From Nectonema munidae (taxonomy: Eukaryota > Nematomorpha > Nectonematoida > Nectonematidae): DNA of 64,000 bases. The stretch is taken from NCBI GenBank assembly GCA_030549495.1, contig JAUIRK010001056.1, positions 248,001-312,000 on the forward strand. Direction: 5' to 3'. The notes beneath the pieces were generated by a model. That model ran no database searches and was not told where the DNA came from. It was given only the letters and a program-made list of their open reading frames with translations. Below, piece by piece: positions 31,690 through 43,303 of this stretch (within the stretch, counting starts at the first letter, position 1; each line of letters begins with the position of its first letter). The position numbers were made by a program, and so were the translations under genes.

Positions 31690-33690
31690 AATTGCATTTA
31701 GAGTTAAATTAAAATAGTTTTCAATCGTTACAATTTTATATCAATGAACATTGTTAGACTCGCGCTAAGAATTTTTTTCAACAAAAGTCACTTAATCTTT
31801 ACCACTACGTTTGTTACATTTTGTAACATTTGAAAACTTTAATTTTTTCAAGTCAAGAAATTTTTTTCAATATTTTTTTGGTAATGAATATTTTGACTAG
31901 CTATTCAGTTTAAGCAAGAATGCTCCATTTGCTTAATATTTGAGCAGAGATATTTTATAATGTTCGATTGTTAAATTTTATAAGTAACACTGTAAATAAT
32001 TAATTATCATTTTTTTTAAGAAAATTTGTTGATTATTATAATAAAAATATAATATCGAAACAAAATGTTTCAGTTGCTAAAAATGTACTTAATCTATTTA
32101 TAACAGCTGTCAGAATTTTATTTGTAGACAAAAATATTCAAAAAACGCAATGATTTTCTTTTCTCGTATACTTTGATTTAAATAATTTTTTAATGATTTT
32201 GTGTTTTTAGACTTAAATAATTTTATAAAAAGTGATTAAATTACCATTTTTGTATACTATGATTCTTTACAATATGTAAAAAACACAATTGCTACCAAAT
32301 CACCCTATAAGGATTAGCTACTTAAGCGTTGGCTTTTGCTGCTTATAAAAACTTGAAAATATCAAATAAACTCTAATTCTTTATGCCTCCTATTATTTTC
32401 AAATTATTCTGAGAACAGACGGTTCCGTTTTAAAATAGTGAAAATTGCTTTATTTAGTTTCTTTTGTTTCCTTTCTCTCTTATGTTAATTATGTAGCAAA
32501 TTTTTCAATTTTGAGTAAAAGGTAAGGTGCAGCGGGTATATTTTCATTGACAAGGCACTGATGTAATGCGTATGTCAAACTATGAACAAATATGTATCGA
32601 TGAGGAATATATAGATATAGCTATGAAAACATGTAGTTCAAAAATGATAATTACCATAGAGTGTCACATAAAACACGTTTAGTTTCACTCTTATTAATTT
32701 GAAGATATAGAAATCAATAAAAAGTATCCACGAACTCAAAAATTACCTTTTATAACAGATCTTTTAGATTTTGCTGCAGGGCCTAGTGCCTCTTTTTTTT
32801 TTAATTTTTTAATTGTTTTAGAGTTATTTGGTATATTAGTGACTCTGTTTAAAAATAATATATTTTTTTTAGGAATTTATTGAATTTCAAGTAGAATCTA
32901 CAACAAATAACATAAATTCTTGTCAATTAAAATATTCTAAGGGTCAAAATGGCCTCTTTGGACGTTCTAGTTTTAGAACGGCGACTAAATGATGTAGAAA
33001 CCTAACCATATCCTAACTTAATGGAGTGCCCCCTCCCCCAACTAGAATTTTTTTCTGGCTAGGGGCCTGCGTACATAGATATGAAGTCTATTGGCTATTA
33101 ATCATCTCAAAGGTATTTTTATTGGTTGATTTTTTTGTGGAAAAAACTGGAAAAATTGAATTTTCTCCAAGGCTTGACGAAAAATTTTCACCTACATGAC
33201 AATTTCTGAAACTTGTCAGCCCTTCTTAAGTGAGATTTTGTTCAAAGAAATTAACTATAAGTATTTAAAATTATATAATAATAGATAGGTTTAACACATT
33301 GAAGTCATTAATTAGTCATTGACAAATTCAGTTTCGTCTGCTTTTTTGAATTGAATAGAAGTCTGGGGAATTTTTTTGAAATTGTTTGGATTTGAAAAAC
33401 TTGTAGAAATATTTGAAAAAGCTAAAAAAAAAATAATTATATATTCATGTTTTTCCATATAAAAAGTCAAATTAAAAAACTTTAAACTAGTTTTAAATTA
33501 ATTTATATAAATTATATACTAAGCTCAATATTGAAATTTCATAAAAAAATTTTACTAATTATTGCCCACTATTGCTCGTTTTTTAGTAATGCCCGGGAAT
33601 AATATTCTTTTGATTTCTGATATTTTAGCTTTATCTGGTTTTATAAAATTTGTACTAATTTTTACAGAGCTAGCTGTGTTGTACACAACA
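31690..33690. other. AT-rich stretch without recognised gene
   Basis: No coding similarity. Fragments such as 'GTCATTGACAAATTC..CGTCTGCTTTTTTGAATTGA' near 33,315-33,355 resemble the interior of the TTAA MITE family but lack ends. Confidence 0.4.
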
Positions 33691-33699
33691 GGATTATAT

Positions 33700-33992
33700 T
33701 TTGCAATTTGCACGGTTTTAAATAATATATTTGTCAAATAATCAAAGAATCAAAAAATTTTTAAATCAAAAAATATTTATTCTTTTTAAATATATCGTTG
33801 GCTCCCCTTACTTTTAAAATAGAAAGATAAACCTAGTCTTTAATAATTAATTTTTATCAAATTATACACATACGCAACTAAAAGTAAGGGGAGCCAACGA
33901 TATATTTAAAAAGAATAAATATTTTTTGATTTGAACATTTTTCGATTATTTGACAAATATATATTTAAAATCGTGCAAATTGCAAAATATAG
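33700..33992. repeat. Long palindrome: 54-bp perfect arms inside longer imperfect arms
   Basis: 33,763-33,816 and 33,879-33,932 are perfect reverse complements over 54 bp (landmark CGTTGGCTCCCCTTACTTTT). Weaker pairing extends outward to about 33,700 and 33,992 (TTTTGCAATTTGCAC on both sides). A 62-bp spacer separates the perfect arms. A half copy (one arm plus spacer) is at 51,261-51,360. Probably a foldback transposon; ends and target duplication are not clear. Confidence 0.85.
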
Positions 33993-34224
33993 GAAATAAC
34001 TTTTGTAACATCGTATGAGGTAGCAAAATATGAACAGAAAGTTTCATATTTTTTGATTTTTTTAAAGAATATTTTTCGATTCTTTGAATACAAAATTTTA
34101 TTTTGATTATTTGATAAAATATATTATTTAATATCGTGAAAAAATTGCAAAAATATAGGTAATAACTTATCTAACATCCTCTCCCCGAATGAGGTATATC
34201 AAATCTTACATCTAGCAAAATATG

Positions 34225-34790
34225 AACTGATAGGTTGGAGATGAATCATCGCGGTATACAGGTTGGAGATGAACCATCGTAGTATACAGGTATATAGGTA
34301 ATAACTTATGTAGCATCGTCTCCCCGAATGAGGTATATCAAATCTTACATCTAGCAAAATGTGGACAGAAAGTTAAACATTGTCTCCCTAGTCATTTGTA
34401 CATGGAATAGAAACCATCGTAGTATACAGGTTGGAGATGAATCATCGTAAAGGTAAAGGTACCGTGGAGTGTTTTCATCGAGAAGGCACAATTGCGGCGC
34501 TTCTATCGAACTATGAGAAAGTAGGCTTGATACGGGATCGAATCCAAGACCTTGAGTTATCGAAACCCAGTACCCAACCAACCTTTCTCACGCCCCGTAC
34601 GTAGTATGAAGGTTGGAGATGAATCATTATAGTATACAGGTTGGAGATTAATCATCGTAGTATACAGGTTGGAGATGAAACATCGTAGAATACAGGTTGG
34701 AGATGAATCATCCTAGAATACAGGTTGGAGATGAATCATCGTAGTATACAGGTTGAAGATGAATCATCGTAATATACAGGTTGGAGATTC
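34225..34790. repeat. 28-bp minisatellite interrupted by a SINE
   Basis: Unit begins AGGTTGGAGATGAATCATCG and continues TAGTATAC. Copies run from about 34,229 to 34,285, then 34,425-34,448, and again 34,608-34,790. A tRNA-derived SINE (34,449-34,596) sits between blocks. A longer text containing CTCCCCGAATGAGGTATATC recurs at about 34,181 and 34,320, so a larger unit was duplicated as well. Units differ by few bases. Confidence 0.88.
34449..34596 (-). repeat. tRNA-derived SINE, copy inside the minisatellite
   Basis: Minus strand starts with the tRNA-like head: A-box-like GTGAGAAAGGTTGGTTGGG, then the B box 'GGATTCGATCCC', and a tail ending CGGTACCTTTACC. The same architecture is seen at 37.03, 51.09 and 61.69 kb. 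Total about 148 bp. Confidence 0.85.
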
Positions 34791-34894
34791 GTATGTATTG
34801 TATGTAATAAATATGTATTGGACTCCTGTTTAAACAAGCAATTTATTATTTTTACTCATCATTTAAATTCAAATAAAAAAAATTTTAGAGTGGG

Positions 34895-34914
34895 CGGGGG
34901 GGGGGGGGGGGGGG
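34895..34914. repeat. Poly-G tract
   Basis: 19 consecutive G at 34,896-34,914 preceded by GTGGGC. No element ends were found around it. Confidence 0.9.
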
Positions 34915-35159
34915 ATAACCCATAAGTACCCTGTTTCCTATAAACCAGCTTATGTGGCTTATGTATGGATGGTGCTTCAACAACCTAAAAACTAATAACT
35001 TAATTAAATACTGTTTGAAGGAAATTCTTATAATAAATAGCCCTTATAATGCACAAGTAGATAAAGAACCAATGCCTAACTGGGCTATTTCCTATAATTT
35101 TTTTCCAAAAAAATCATTTGGCAAGTTTGTCTCACAATCTTAATTTATTATAGTACAAA

Positions 35160-36670
35160 TATTTGAATATGAGAGAAGTAAGGAAACTGAAGGCACGTTG
35201 AAATGACAACGTATGATCATAAGAAATAGTATCTCGTAATAAAATGATTTTATATATGTAGTAGTCCTTTGAGGAGCTATAGAGTTAGACACAAGTATGT
35301 AACTTATCTACATGGAAGATGCACCTTCTTTCAAATTAGTAGATGGTGTAAATATCTAGTATCAAGAAAAAGCTCATCCCTTGTGAATCAAAAATCTTTA
35401 AACCTTTTGTTAGTCAATATTTCAATCAATTAACTAAAAAAGCAATGTGAAAATTTTGAAACCGTAAGAGGTTACCACAACTATGCCAGGTACAATAATG
35501 TGAAGATATATCTATTCTCAAAAAAACATTTATAAATGTGAATCGAATTTGACCAATTTTTTGTTTTGTTATGAAAGAAAGAATCTTTTAGATGATAAAG
35601 GTAGGAAACTTTTTATAATTAAAAAAAGAGGATTATGAATGATTTCACGAAGAAAACAAAGCATGGAAAAGGATTGATTAGCAAATATCCAGAGTGATAT
35701 CTGTTCATTTCACCTGATATTACAACACAATATTGTTAAAAATGACAAGATCAACAAAAAGATCTCTTCAATAGAAAAGTTCTGAATTGATTTGAATTCA
35801 GAGTTCTTTCAAGAAGGTTTTTTTCAAACACAGATTGCACAAAATGAATTTCTGATGAAAGGACCAGTTTAGAATGAAGAGTAAAATCAGATACGATATA
35901 AAGTATAGGAGAAATGAAGTACAGACTCTAAGCTGATAGCGAAATTTTAAGCAAAACAATAGAGGTCCTATTGGAATATATAGTTCAAAGCTGTCTCTTT
36001 AATTAGTAAACGAAAGAAGGGTAAACTAAGGAAAAAGAATTAAACCAAGAAGGGTCATAACAAGTTTTAGTTAGAGTATCACACAGTAATATTTTTCACC
36101 ATGTCATTTTACAACAATTTTTATAAAAAGTTTATTGCTGACTTAATTAGTTATCTTTAATATATTTTTTTAATTTCATGAGAAATAAAAATTCATAAAT
36201 TTAAATTTTATTAGCTTTATTGAATATGATCTCACGTCGATTCTGAGTAAAAATTTGTTCCCATCCTTATTTATGAGATGAATAAAATCATTATTATATC
36301 AAGAAAGAAAATTATTTTATCGATTGGGCTTAAATATATAAAAGTCAATGTAGTATCGAATTAACTGAATATATAAGAATTCGTATAATATAAGATTGAA
36401 ATGTAGTATTCATTACTTGAGTATATATTGACAAAAAAATGTCATGATGAAATAGAGAAATGTTGATTTGCTAAATTACTAAAAATGATAATAATAAAAA
36501 ATATTTGACCACAAATTAACCTAAGTTAAAAAGTAACTGGAATTTAAATATACGGTGACAAAACTATTTTATGAATCAAATTGACCATATTTGATTTGCA
36601 TTAAGTCACATGTGAGCGCTAATTTAGTATTTTCTAAAAAGTGGACATCATTATTGAAAAAATTAAATAT
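35160..36670 (+). repeat. Unidentified 1.4-kb dispersed repeat, copy 1
   Basis: Aligns in the same orientation with 47,250-48,720. Shared landmarks in order: 'GAAGGCACGTTGAAATG', 'CAAGTATGTAACTTATCTAC', 'CTTGTGAATCAAAAATC', 'GGATTATGAATGATTTCA', 'GAGTGATATCTGTTCAT', 'TACAACACAATATTGTTAAA', 'AGAAAAGTTCTGAA', 'AATATTTTTCACCATGTCAT'. A short coding-like core begins ATGAATGATTT (35,635) but is interrupted here. It looks like a degraded mobile element of unknown class. Confidence 0.75.
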
Positions 36671-37032
36671 ATAAAGTATTATGCGTTCAAAAGTGTATAT
36701 AATTAAAAATTTTCAAGGTTGTATAATTAATTTTTTAGTGCCCTCTAGCACTAATAGGGTTAAATTTTATCTTCATTTGAATTGAAAATTACAAAAATGG
36801 AATAATAATTTTCATACATAAATCCTTGTTAATACGAATATTTTCGGTGTTCAGAAAAAATATCCCCTTCTATTTACTTCACAGAAAATAATAAAATGTT
36901 GGATAATGAAGAGAAAAAAGTGCATAAAGTATTTTTGAAATATATTTGAGCAGTTTGTGTTTGGTTTTACCAAATCTATTGATACATGTTTTTCGCAAAA
37001 TCAAACATAAATTTTTTGTAATATCTTTTAAT

Positions 37033-37179
37033 CTAAAGGTACCGTGAAGTGCTTTCATCTAGAAGGCCAATTAATTGCGCGACTTGTTTGGAACTGTGAA
37101 AAAAGGGGGCTGACGCAGTATTGAACTCAAGACATTACGTTATCGAAACCCAGTTTCTAACCAACCTTACTCAGGCGCC
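37033..37179 (-). repeat. tRNA-derived SINE copy
   Basis: Same family as 34,449-34,596; more diverged, with a small insertion near 37,065 and changes in the B-box region (TTGAACTCAAGAC). The order tail, B box, A box on the plus strand shows minus orientation. Confidence 0.8.
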
Positions 37180-37184
37180 ATATT

Positions 37185-38200
37185 TGCTATTATTTTACAC
37201 ATTATTATTTACAAAAATTTTTTTTGTTTTAATTGATTGAATTGCAGAAAGTTTAAGTATTTTTTGGTCTAGAGCAATTTTACTTAGGTGGACTTTACTG
37301 TACTATGAAATGGCGACTTCTAATATATTGGAAAAGTTGATAAACAACCGTGGATTATTGGTTTACAAGGATGATTCTTGCTTAGGTTCCAAGAGATCCC
37401 GATTTTAAAATATCGGATGAACCCAATTTAAATATTTTTTTTCTTATCAAAAAGTTAGCCAATGAAAAGGGAAAAAAATTGATATTAAAAAAACTTTTTT
37501 ATTCTTGTTACTTCTTGAGATGGGTTTGTTTCAGAAACATTTCAGTCCTTCTTAAGCCTTTTAAAAGAAGTGCGATGTATAACACGAAGACAATGAGCAA
37601 GGATCACAGCTAGAAATTTTTGTAAAAATGACTTATAAACGTGAAAGTTTATGCACTCACATGTATATTTTCAACGCATAATTGAGGGAAAAATTTTAAG
37701 TTTTCGCTTAAAATGTTTTGACTATAATTTCTAATTGTTATAGAAAAAAAACTAGTTTGTGCCCACCCTAACAAAAAATTGCATCCCAAAAAATGGAATT
37801 GAAGATACTAATTGATTTCTTTTCATATAACAAGAATGAGATGCCAAAGAGGACATTGGCTTATTTATAAATTTGGTATTATTAACTTAATCTGATAATT
37901 TATTAAATACTCAATATCTGAATGCAAGTAATAAAATAGAATAAGAGCCAAATTTATCAGATTAGGACTTCTGTGTGAAGTTGGATTTTTGTAAGTACTT
38001 GGAGTACGAAGTTTTACCCTACGAATCTGAAACCCTGGTACCAACAAGTGGCGGTTTTATAAAATAAAGAATAAATTTTGAGATTACAAAAATGTAGCTC
38101 TATTGGCGTAGTTAGGTTAACTATAATTTCTAGGTTTTAGTTTTATTGACAAACTTTTGAAAAAATAAAAACTATTCAAACTTTGTGAGCCTCATTAGGA
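37185..38200. other. AT-rich stretch without recognised gene
   Basis: No coding or repeat signal beyond base composition. Confidence 0.4.
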
Positions 38201-38206
38201 TTAGGG

Positions 38207-38345
38207 TGTACCTTTTAGCTTAACAGTTGAAGGTCAGGCTTTCGACCCCCAAGGCTCCCGACTCTTAAAAACAAAAACGGTGATTAAACTCCGATGTGCA
38301 ACGGCAAACTGGTTGGGAACAACTGCCTTGGTGTGTAAATAAAAA
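38207..38345 (+). repeat. tRNA-like SINE of a second type
   Basis: 'TAGCTTAACAGTTGAAGGTC' followed by 'GCTTTCGACCCCC' is spaced like A and B boxes of a tRNA. The downstream body holds 'CGATGTGCAACGGCAAACTG' and ends near TGTGTAAATAAAA. Only one copy is in the window, so repeat status is inferred. Confidence 0.5.
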
Positions 38346-38647
38346 AATCCAACTATTGAATATAACTCATAGTCTATAACTCACAATAATACAAAATTAG
38401 CTATAAATTGTTTCTTGATATAAAGAGATACCGTCATTCTATTGTTAAACTAGACAGAATAATGCGCCTCAACCCAAACAATTATGGCAAATGAGACTGA
38501 ATAGTTTGGGCATAGAAAATTCAAACACAAAAATATTTATTCATCTTTGTGAAAAAATAACGAATGATAGATATTTCAAATGTGTGGAATAAAAGAGGAT
38601 AAAACACATAAAAAGAGAGACTAGAAGAGGTGATTAAAGAATTCGTT

Positions 38648-39106
38648 TCAACAAAATATTTTCAATAAATAAGGCCCTAAATTTGAATTCAAGATCACCT
38701 CAGGCAAATCTAAAATATGTTGAGGGATGCCTTTTCCCAACAAAAAGTTGGCGAATTCGTTGGTGAAGTGATTGCAATTGTTGTAGAAGACGTTGTATGC
38801 TGCGCACTTGAAGCGAGTCTCGCCCACTTCATTCAAATACTCTTCTACGATGTCCTGGGTGACTTCAGTGCTCCCCAACCACTTCTTCTCAATCGGCTTC
38901 CTTGCGAGCGCATCCAGAGAAGACTCTTCCCTCTTAATGATGCCATTTTTAAAATCAAAGAAGTATTCTTTGTCGAACAGAAGTATGGATGTGTGCCACA
39001 CTCCCTGAATCTCTTGTCCGCCCAGAATTAGAGGAGAAACCGATGATGCCAAGCCATCTGACAAATCATATATCCACAAATATACATTGAATCTGTCAAA
39101 TTGCAT
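38648..39106 (-). CDS. DeSI-1-like PPPDE peptidase (desumoylating isopeptidase), complete
   Basis: 152-residue protein of the PPPDE/DUF862 papain-fold family; in vertebrates DeSI-1 acts as a deSUMOylating isopeptidase and has also been linked to nuclear export and palmitoyl-thioester removal. The catalytic pair is visible: His38 in 'GVWHTSILLF' and Cys111 in 'YNNCNHFTNEFANFLLG'. Other family landmarks are 'VYLWIYDLSDGLASSVSPLI', 'LGSTEVTQDIVEEYL' and 'IPQHILDLPEV'. Length is close to the vertebrate core, without the extended C-terminal tail. It is uninterrupted by introns, unlike PDS5; either a retrocopy or naturally single-exon. ATG 39,106 is the first in frame and gives the expected N-terminus. 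A minus-strand AATAAA lies at about 38,545. Confidence 0.93.
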   Translation of the reverse strand: MQFDRFNVYLWIYDLSDGLASSVSPLILGGQEIQGVWHTSILLFDKEYFFDFKNGIIKREESSLDALARKPIEKKWLGSTEVTQDIVEEYLNEVGETRFKCAAYNVFYNNCNHFTNEFANFLLGKGIPQHILDLPEVILNSNLGPYLLKIFC

Positions 39107-39307
39107 TGGTTATAGGTGTAAGGAGTTTCACGCTTAAAAAAGTAAAAAATTAAATATGATTGTTGCACTTATTAAATTTGTATGGAAAATAGCTTAACCC
39201 ATTTGACTCCAAAAAAAACAGACGATATTGCAATTCAACAACACATTCTCTACTCGCGCACACTTGAAGTGTGCTTGGTTGTGGGCATGTATTAAGGTAG
39301 TTTTATT

Positions 39308-39442
39308 TTAACCCATTAAGTCGCAACGTTTCCATTTGGGAACATAAGTAATTTCATCTTCGTCTGCTTTTTTCAATGACTGAATATAAATCGTCTGCGT
39401 TTTTTAGATATCGTCTGATTTCTATGGTACTTAATGGGTTAA
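39308..39442. mobile_element. TTAA-flanked MITE, copy 3 (cleanest)
   Basis: TTAA (39,308-39,311) then CCCATTAAGT; right end ACTTAATGGG then TTAA (39,439-39,442). Perfect 10-bp terminal repeats and exact TTAA duplications point to mobilisation by a piggyBac enzyme. Interior has CGTCTGCTTTTTTCAATGA, AAATCGTCTGC and GATATCGTCTGATTT. A partial relative (TTAACCCATTTGACTCC..CAGACGATATTG) begins at about 39,194. Confidence 0.88.
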
Positions 39443-39841
39443 AGTACATAATATCGCCTGCTTTTTCTTCAAAAAAAAAAATCAGTTTTAAATTAAGAAA
39501 TACTTCACTTCATTCAAAAATGATGTTCAAATCAAATGCGTAGAAACACAAATTTAGAAATTTATCTTTAAAGTATTTGGATACATCACTTTAATGATCT
39601 GCAAGACCATTAAAGAGGTCACTGACTCCTAAAAACAATTTGCCTAAAACTCGAAAATGTGGAAGAAATTATATTTTTAGTAAATATAAATTTCGTAAGA
39701 ATTAATAATATTACTTGAAAAAGCCTTCACTTCACGCAAAACAATACCGATACTATTAAGACCGAGCTACTGTTGAAGTATTAGTGTCCAGTACAGCCAA
39801 AAATGATATTTTCTGACTTTTAGACAACTTTTTAAAGCAGA

Positions 39842-40420
39842 ATGAAAAAAGTTGGTTGGATGCACGGAGCTTTTCAAACCCCTACGAAATCTATCTTTGA
39901 ACGGATGAATGAAACTATTTTTTTTACCAAAATAGAGAACAATTTTCAAAAGAATCTGAAGTACGCGGACAGACTAACCTACATATCGGATATTTTAGAG
40001 CTCTTAAACATATGCACAGAATTCATTTCTAAGCTGGGAGCATTTATCTAGAAGTTAGATCTATGGATGAAGAATGCAGACAAACAAACAATATGGAATG
40101 TTTACACTTTTTTAACAACTCTTAATGGTGAGGCAAATGTTGAATTTGGCCAACAAATTGTACGTCGCCTCAAGACTGAGTAATACTTCAACTTAGCAGC
40201 TTGAACTCATATCATTGTTCCGTTCTCTGTTGATCCAGTCGAACTGTAGGTTGTTGCAGGGGAGCAAAGGGCACTTATGGATATCCACGCTGACTAAACA
40301 GCAATAAAAGCACAAAGAATGCTCTCTTGAAAACTTTCAGGTGAGCATGGCCACCTCGCACCCGACAATAGCACACTCTTCCCAGCTACTGATTTTTGCT
40401 TCTATAAATTGATATTTGAT
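39842..40420 (+). pseudogene. hAT transposase fragment (ZBED5-like)
   Basis: Plus strand reads 'KYADRLTYISDILELLNICT', 'KLDLWMKNADKQTIWNVYTF' and, after stops, 'IIVPFSVDPVEL' and 'GEQRALMDIHAD'. These match the middle part of hAT transposases of the ZBED5/SCAND3-like type ('LaYLaDIF..LN.LN..lQG', 'KL.LW', 'NPF'). Several stops; C-terminus missing. It is a different copy from that at 15.3-16.6 kb. Confidence 0.72.
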
Positions 40421-40429
40421 AAAAGTGTT

Positions 40430-41495
40430 CAAACTAGGCGGTACGGAGCTACTGTATAGAACCTGGAAGTGGTAGTCGATCATAAAAAGGTGGGAGACCA
40501 GGGCTTTAATTTAAACAACTACCAAATCTAAAAAATAAAATAACTAATTCTAAAACTAAAGTATTATTACTAAGGCATCAATAATAAAAAATTAGGTTTT
40601 TTTGGAACATTAATTTTTTAAATCGCCTTCAACGCCTCATGAAGGCGTAAGTAACGCCATGTAATATGAAACGCGGAGTTAGAGAAAATGCACAAAAGGA
40701 ATATGGTTGGTCAATAAAAACATTTGGTCATGCTTGAATGTCTCAAGCTATTATTGCGTGATTAGTGACAGTATAATGGCTTATAAACAAGCATACACGA
40801 AAATAGGTAGAGCATTTACTTGGATAAAAGGAAAGCGTACGTACGCAGTAATAAAAAGTGGGTGCTAGGAATGCATGCGTGCTGCGTGCTGCGTGCGTGC
40901 GTGCGCGTAGAGAGGAGACAAAGTAATGTTTTTAAGAATTCAATGAAGGAACAGAACGCTTTACATTACACTAAAATGCTGTGTATATACATACACGCGA
41001 ATCGTTTTATTTCACTCTTTTTACACAACTTGAATTATTTTCGCTTATTCAAATCGATTTTATACGATGGATAGAGAGAAATATTTGGAACATAGGAATG
41101 ATGAAGTTGAAGTTAAGGACTCAATAGCAGTAATGCTGCGCAAGAAGAGCTGATAAATAAGGTTTTGATTGCATTTTGTGAAGAAGGACTTAAATCGAAT
41201 AAATGATTCCTTCTTCATCGGTATGGATGAGGGAATGTGAGTTTACTCCTGCCTGGGTTGCATAGTAGAATTCAGTTAGAAAGTGAAGCTGATGAATAGT
41301 AGTATCCAAAAATCGAGTAAAACTTCATTCTCTATGGCAAAATTATATTTGTTTTTTCGTAACAAACGCGATTTTATCATAAAATATGAGTTCGACCATA
41401 TAGGGAATGTAAGAAAATATACCATTTTCACTTTGAATTCGTCTTTTTCTATTTTAAATGGATCCTTTTTTATTATTTTATATACAAAAGGATGA
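40430..41495. other. No recognised gene
   Basis: Contains a GTGC/GCGT-rich simple stretch at 40,874-40,906. Short open frames on both strands at 41,276-41,509 look like chance. Confidence 0.4.
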
Positions 41496-41499
41496 ATAT

Positions 41500-42490
41500 G
41501 CATTTCCATGCATATAACCTAACCCTTACAATCAACACTAACACTCCTACGAAACAACCTACATGCACAACGGAAAACCCCATATCACTAGACATCACAT
41601 CCATCCTAATACATCGCACTACCAAACCCTCATGAAAAACAATCACAGCCCTTTCATCAGATCACCTACCCATTTTTACAACTGTCAACAACAAATCACT
41701 AAACTAGAAAAATAAACTCCTCTTACCAAAAATTATATTGAGAACAAAATCAACGCATTAAATTTTACAAATTCGAATTATGATATTCACCAACTTAATA
41801 GACTATAACAGAACACATCAAACCAGCTGATAAATTATATATTCCTAAAGGCAAAATAAATGCCCACACGAAGCACAATCCCCTCCACCGAGAAATCTAA
41901 TTACTCACCAAAAAAACGAGATTCGATGAGACACGAAACCATCAAAATCCACAAATAACAAATTTCAACAGACACTCTCACCTAATATCTAAATGCAAAC
42001 AACAACTCTAGAATACTCACAACAATCAAAATTGGTCGTATAAATTAAACTCAAGCACATACTGGTCAACCATAAAACAAAAAATCTAAAACTATAAATA
42101 TCACATTTAATCAAAACTACCAACAAGCTATTGCGAAAGCATTCTAAAAAACAATTCACAAGCTCTTTGCCCAAACAAACCGACATATCACACAGGAAAA
42201 TCAATAAAACGTTGAAGAAATTACAAACAACCCATATGCTTTTCACCACCTCTGAAACAATAAAAGCTATTCATAACCAGCAGCAATAAATAGCACTTGG
42301 TCCAGGGACAAAATCTATACCATCCACCTCAAACATCTTGGCCCTGAAGCCGTTGCACTTTTAACACAATTAACAAACAACACCATCCCATACATATTAA
42401 ACCAATTCACACAAATAACAAAGACAAAAACGACAGCAAATCATATCGCCCCATTTTCCTTATCCATCCATTGCTAAAACACTTGAAACT
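41500..42490 (+). pseudogene. LINE fragment: end of APE endonuclease and start of RT
   Basis: An A+C-rich strand reading 'NLTLTINTNTPTKQP', 'SLDITSILI' and then 'TITALSSDHLPIFTTV', the closing motif (SDHxPI) of the AP-like endonuclease of LINEs. Further on, 'LGPEAVALLTQLTNN' and a 'SYRPI'-like stretch correspond to the front of a Jockey/R1/I-type RT. Frameshifts are frequent. Its base skew is like that of the LINE at 51.4-54.1 kb, so it may be a more 5' piece of a related family. It stops at the poly-G tract (42,501-42,514) that borders the viral insert. Confidence 0.72.
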
Positions 42491-42516
42491 ATAAAAAATA
42501 GGGGGGGGGGGGGGAA

Positions 42517-43303
42517 CTAGAGAAAACTTTCGTTACGGATCTTAACCTTGTTTCCAATTTTTTGTATAAAAAAGTCCATATTCTCCTTACTTAGGATCTA
42601 AGACGGATATCAAATTTAAGAGCGGCTCGTTAGATATAATAAACACAGATAAATGTGTGACAAACATAAAGGACCTGGTATCTCTATCTGGATGGCTCGA
42701 ACAAATCACTTACCAGTTAGCAAATTATCAAAGTTTATTGGAAAACCTTGTTCAGGAAAAAACGTTAATTCCATTGGTGGATTTGAGGAAATCGTGCGAT
42801 GAAATCATTGGTGGACCATTTTCTCATCGTTTGAATGACCCTTTGCGTGTCAATACATGCGCAATAAACTGCTATGTGTATTCAATACGCACATTGCTAT
42901 CACAACTGACTGTATGGTGCGTTTTTCACGTGGGACTGCCAACTATCGTATTTGTTTTCAATCCATTATCTTAAATTCAATTAAGATTCTCGAAACAATT
43001 AGTATGTTAAGGCATTCACTAATATCCCGACCTAGTGTGACTTTTGACTGTAATGAATGCACTCATATCATTGATGAAACTACTGACTTAGTATCTCAAC
43101 CAATGTATACTCCAGTAAAAGCATTTCCACTCATGACAGAAATTTATCTTCTAGCCCGAAGTGCTCAAGCTTTGCCAGCACAAGGACTTTCTCCTGTTCA
43201 TGTGGTTAGCGCATTCTACGCCTACAAATGGGCTACATTTATAGCTAGTACAAATGTTATTGCGGATTCAAATGTTATTGAAGACAATGAATTCCTATCA
43301 AAA
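42517..43303 (+). pseudogene. EVE segment A: L capping (PRNTase) domain, extra copy
   Basis: Contains the capping-domain HR motif (His-Arg codons at 42,825-42,830, in 'GGPFSHR'), followed by 'TTDCMVRFSRG', the FQ motif in 'YRICFQS', and 'VTFDCNECTH'. A 1-base deletion relative to segment B near 42,868 shifts the frame between these parts. Segment B (45,314-46,093) is very similar along the whole length; segment A has a 9-base insertion near 42,536. The left edge abuts 14 G. Confidence 0.85.

Noticed and set aside
34225..34790. Regular 28-bp repeats resembling a CRISPR array
   Set aside because: Units are directly adjacent with no unique spacers, in a eukaryotic context with a SINE inside; it is a minisatellite.
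38717..39031. Plus-strand open frames across the DeSI-1 gene
   Set aside because: Antisense shadows; the minus-strand frame has the full PPPDE motif set.
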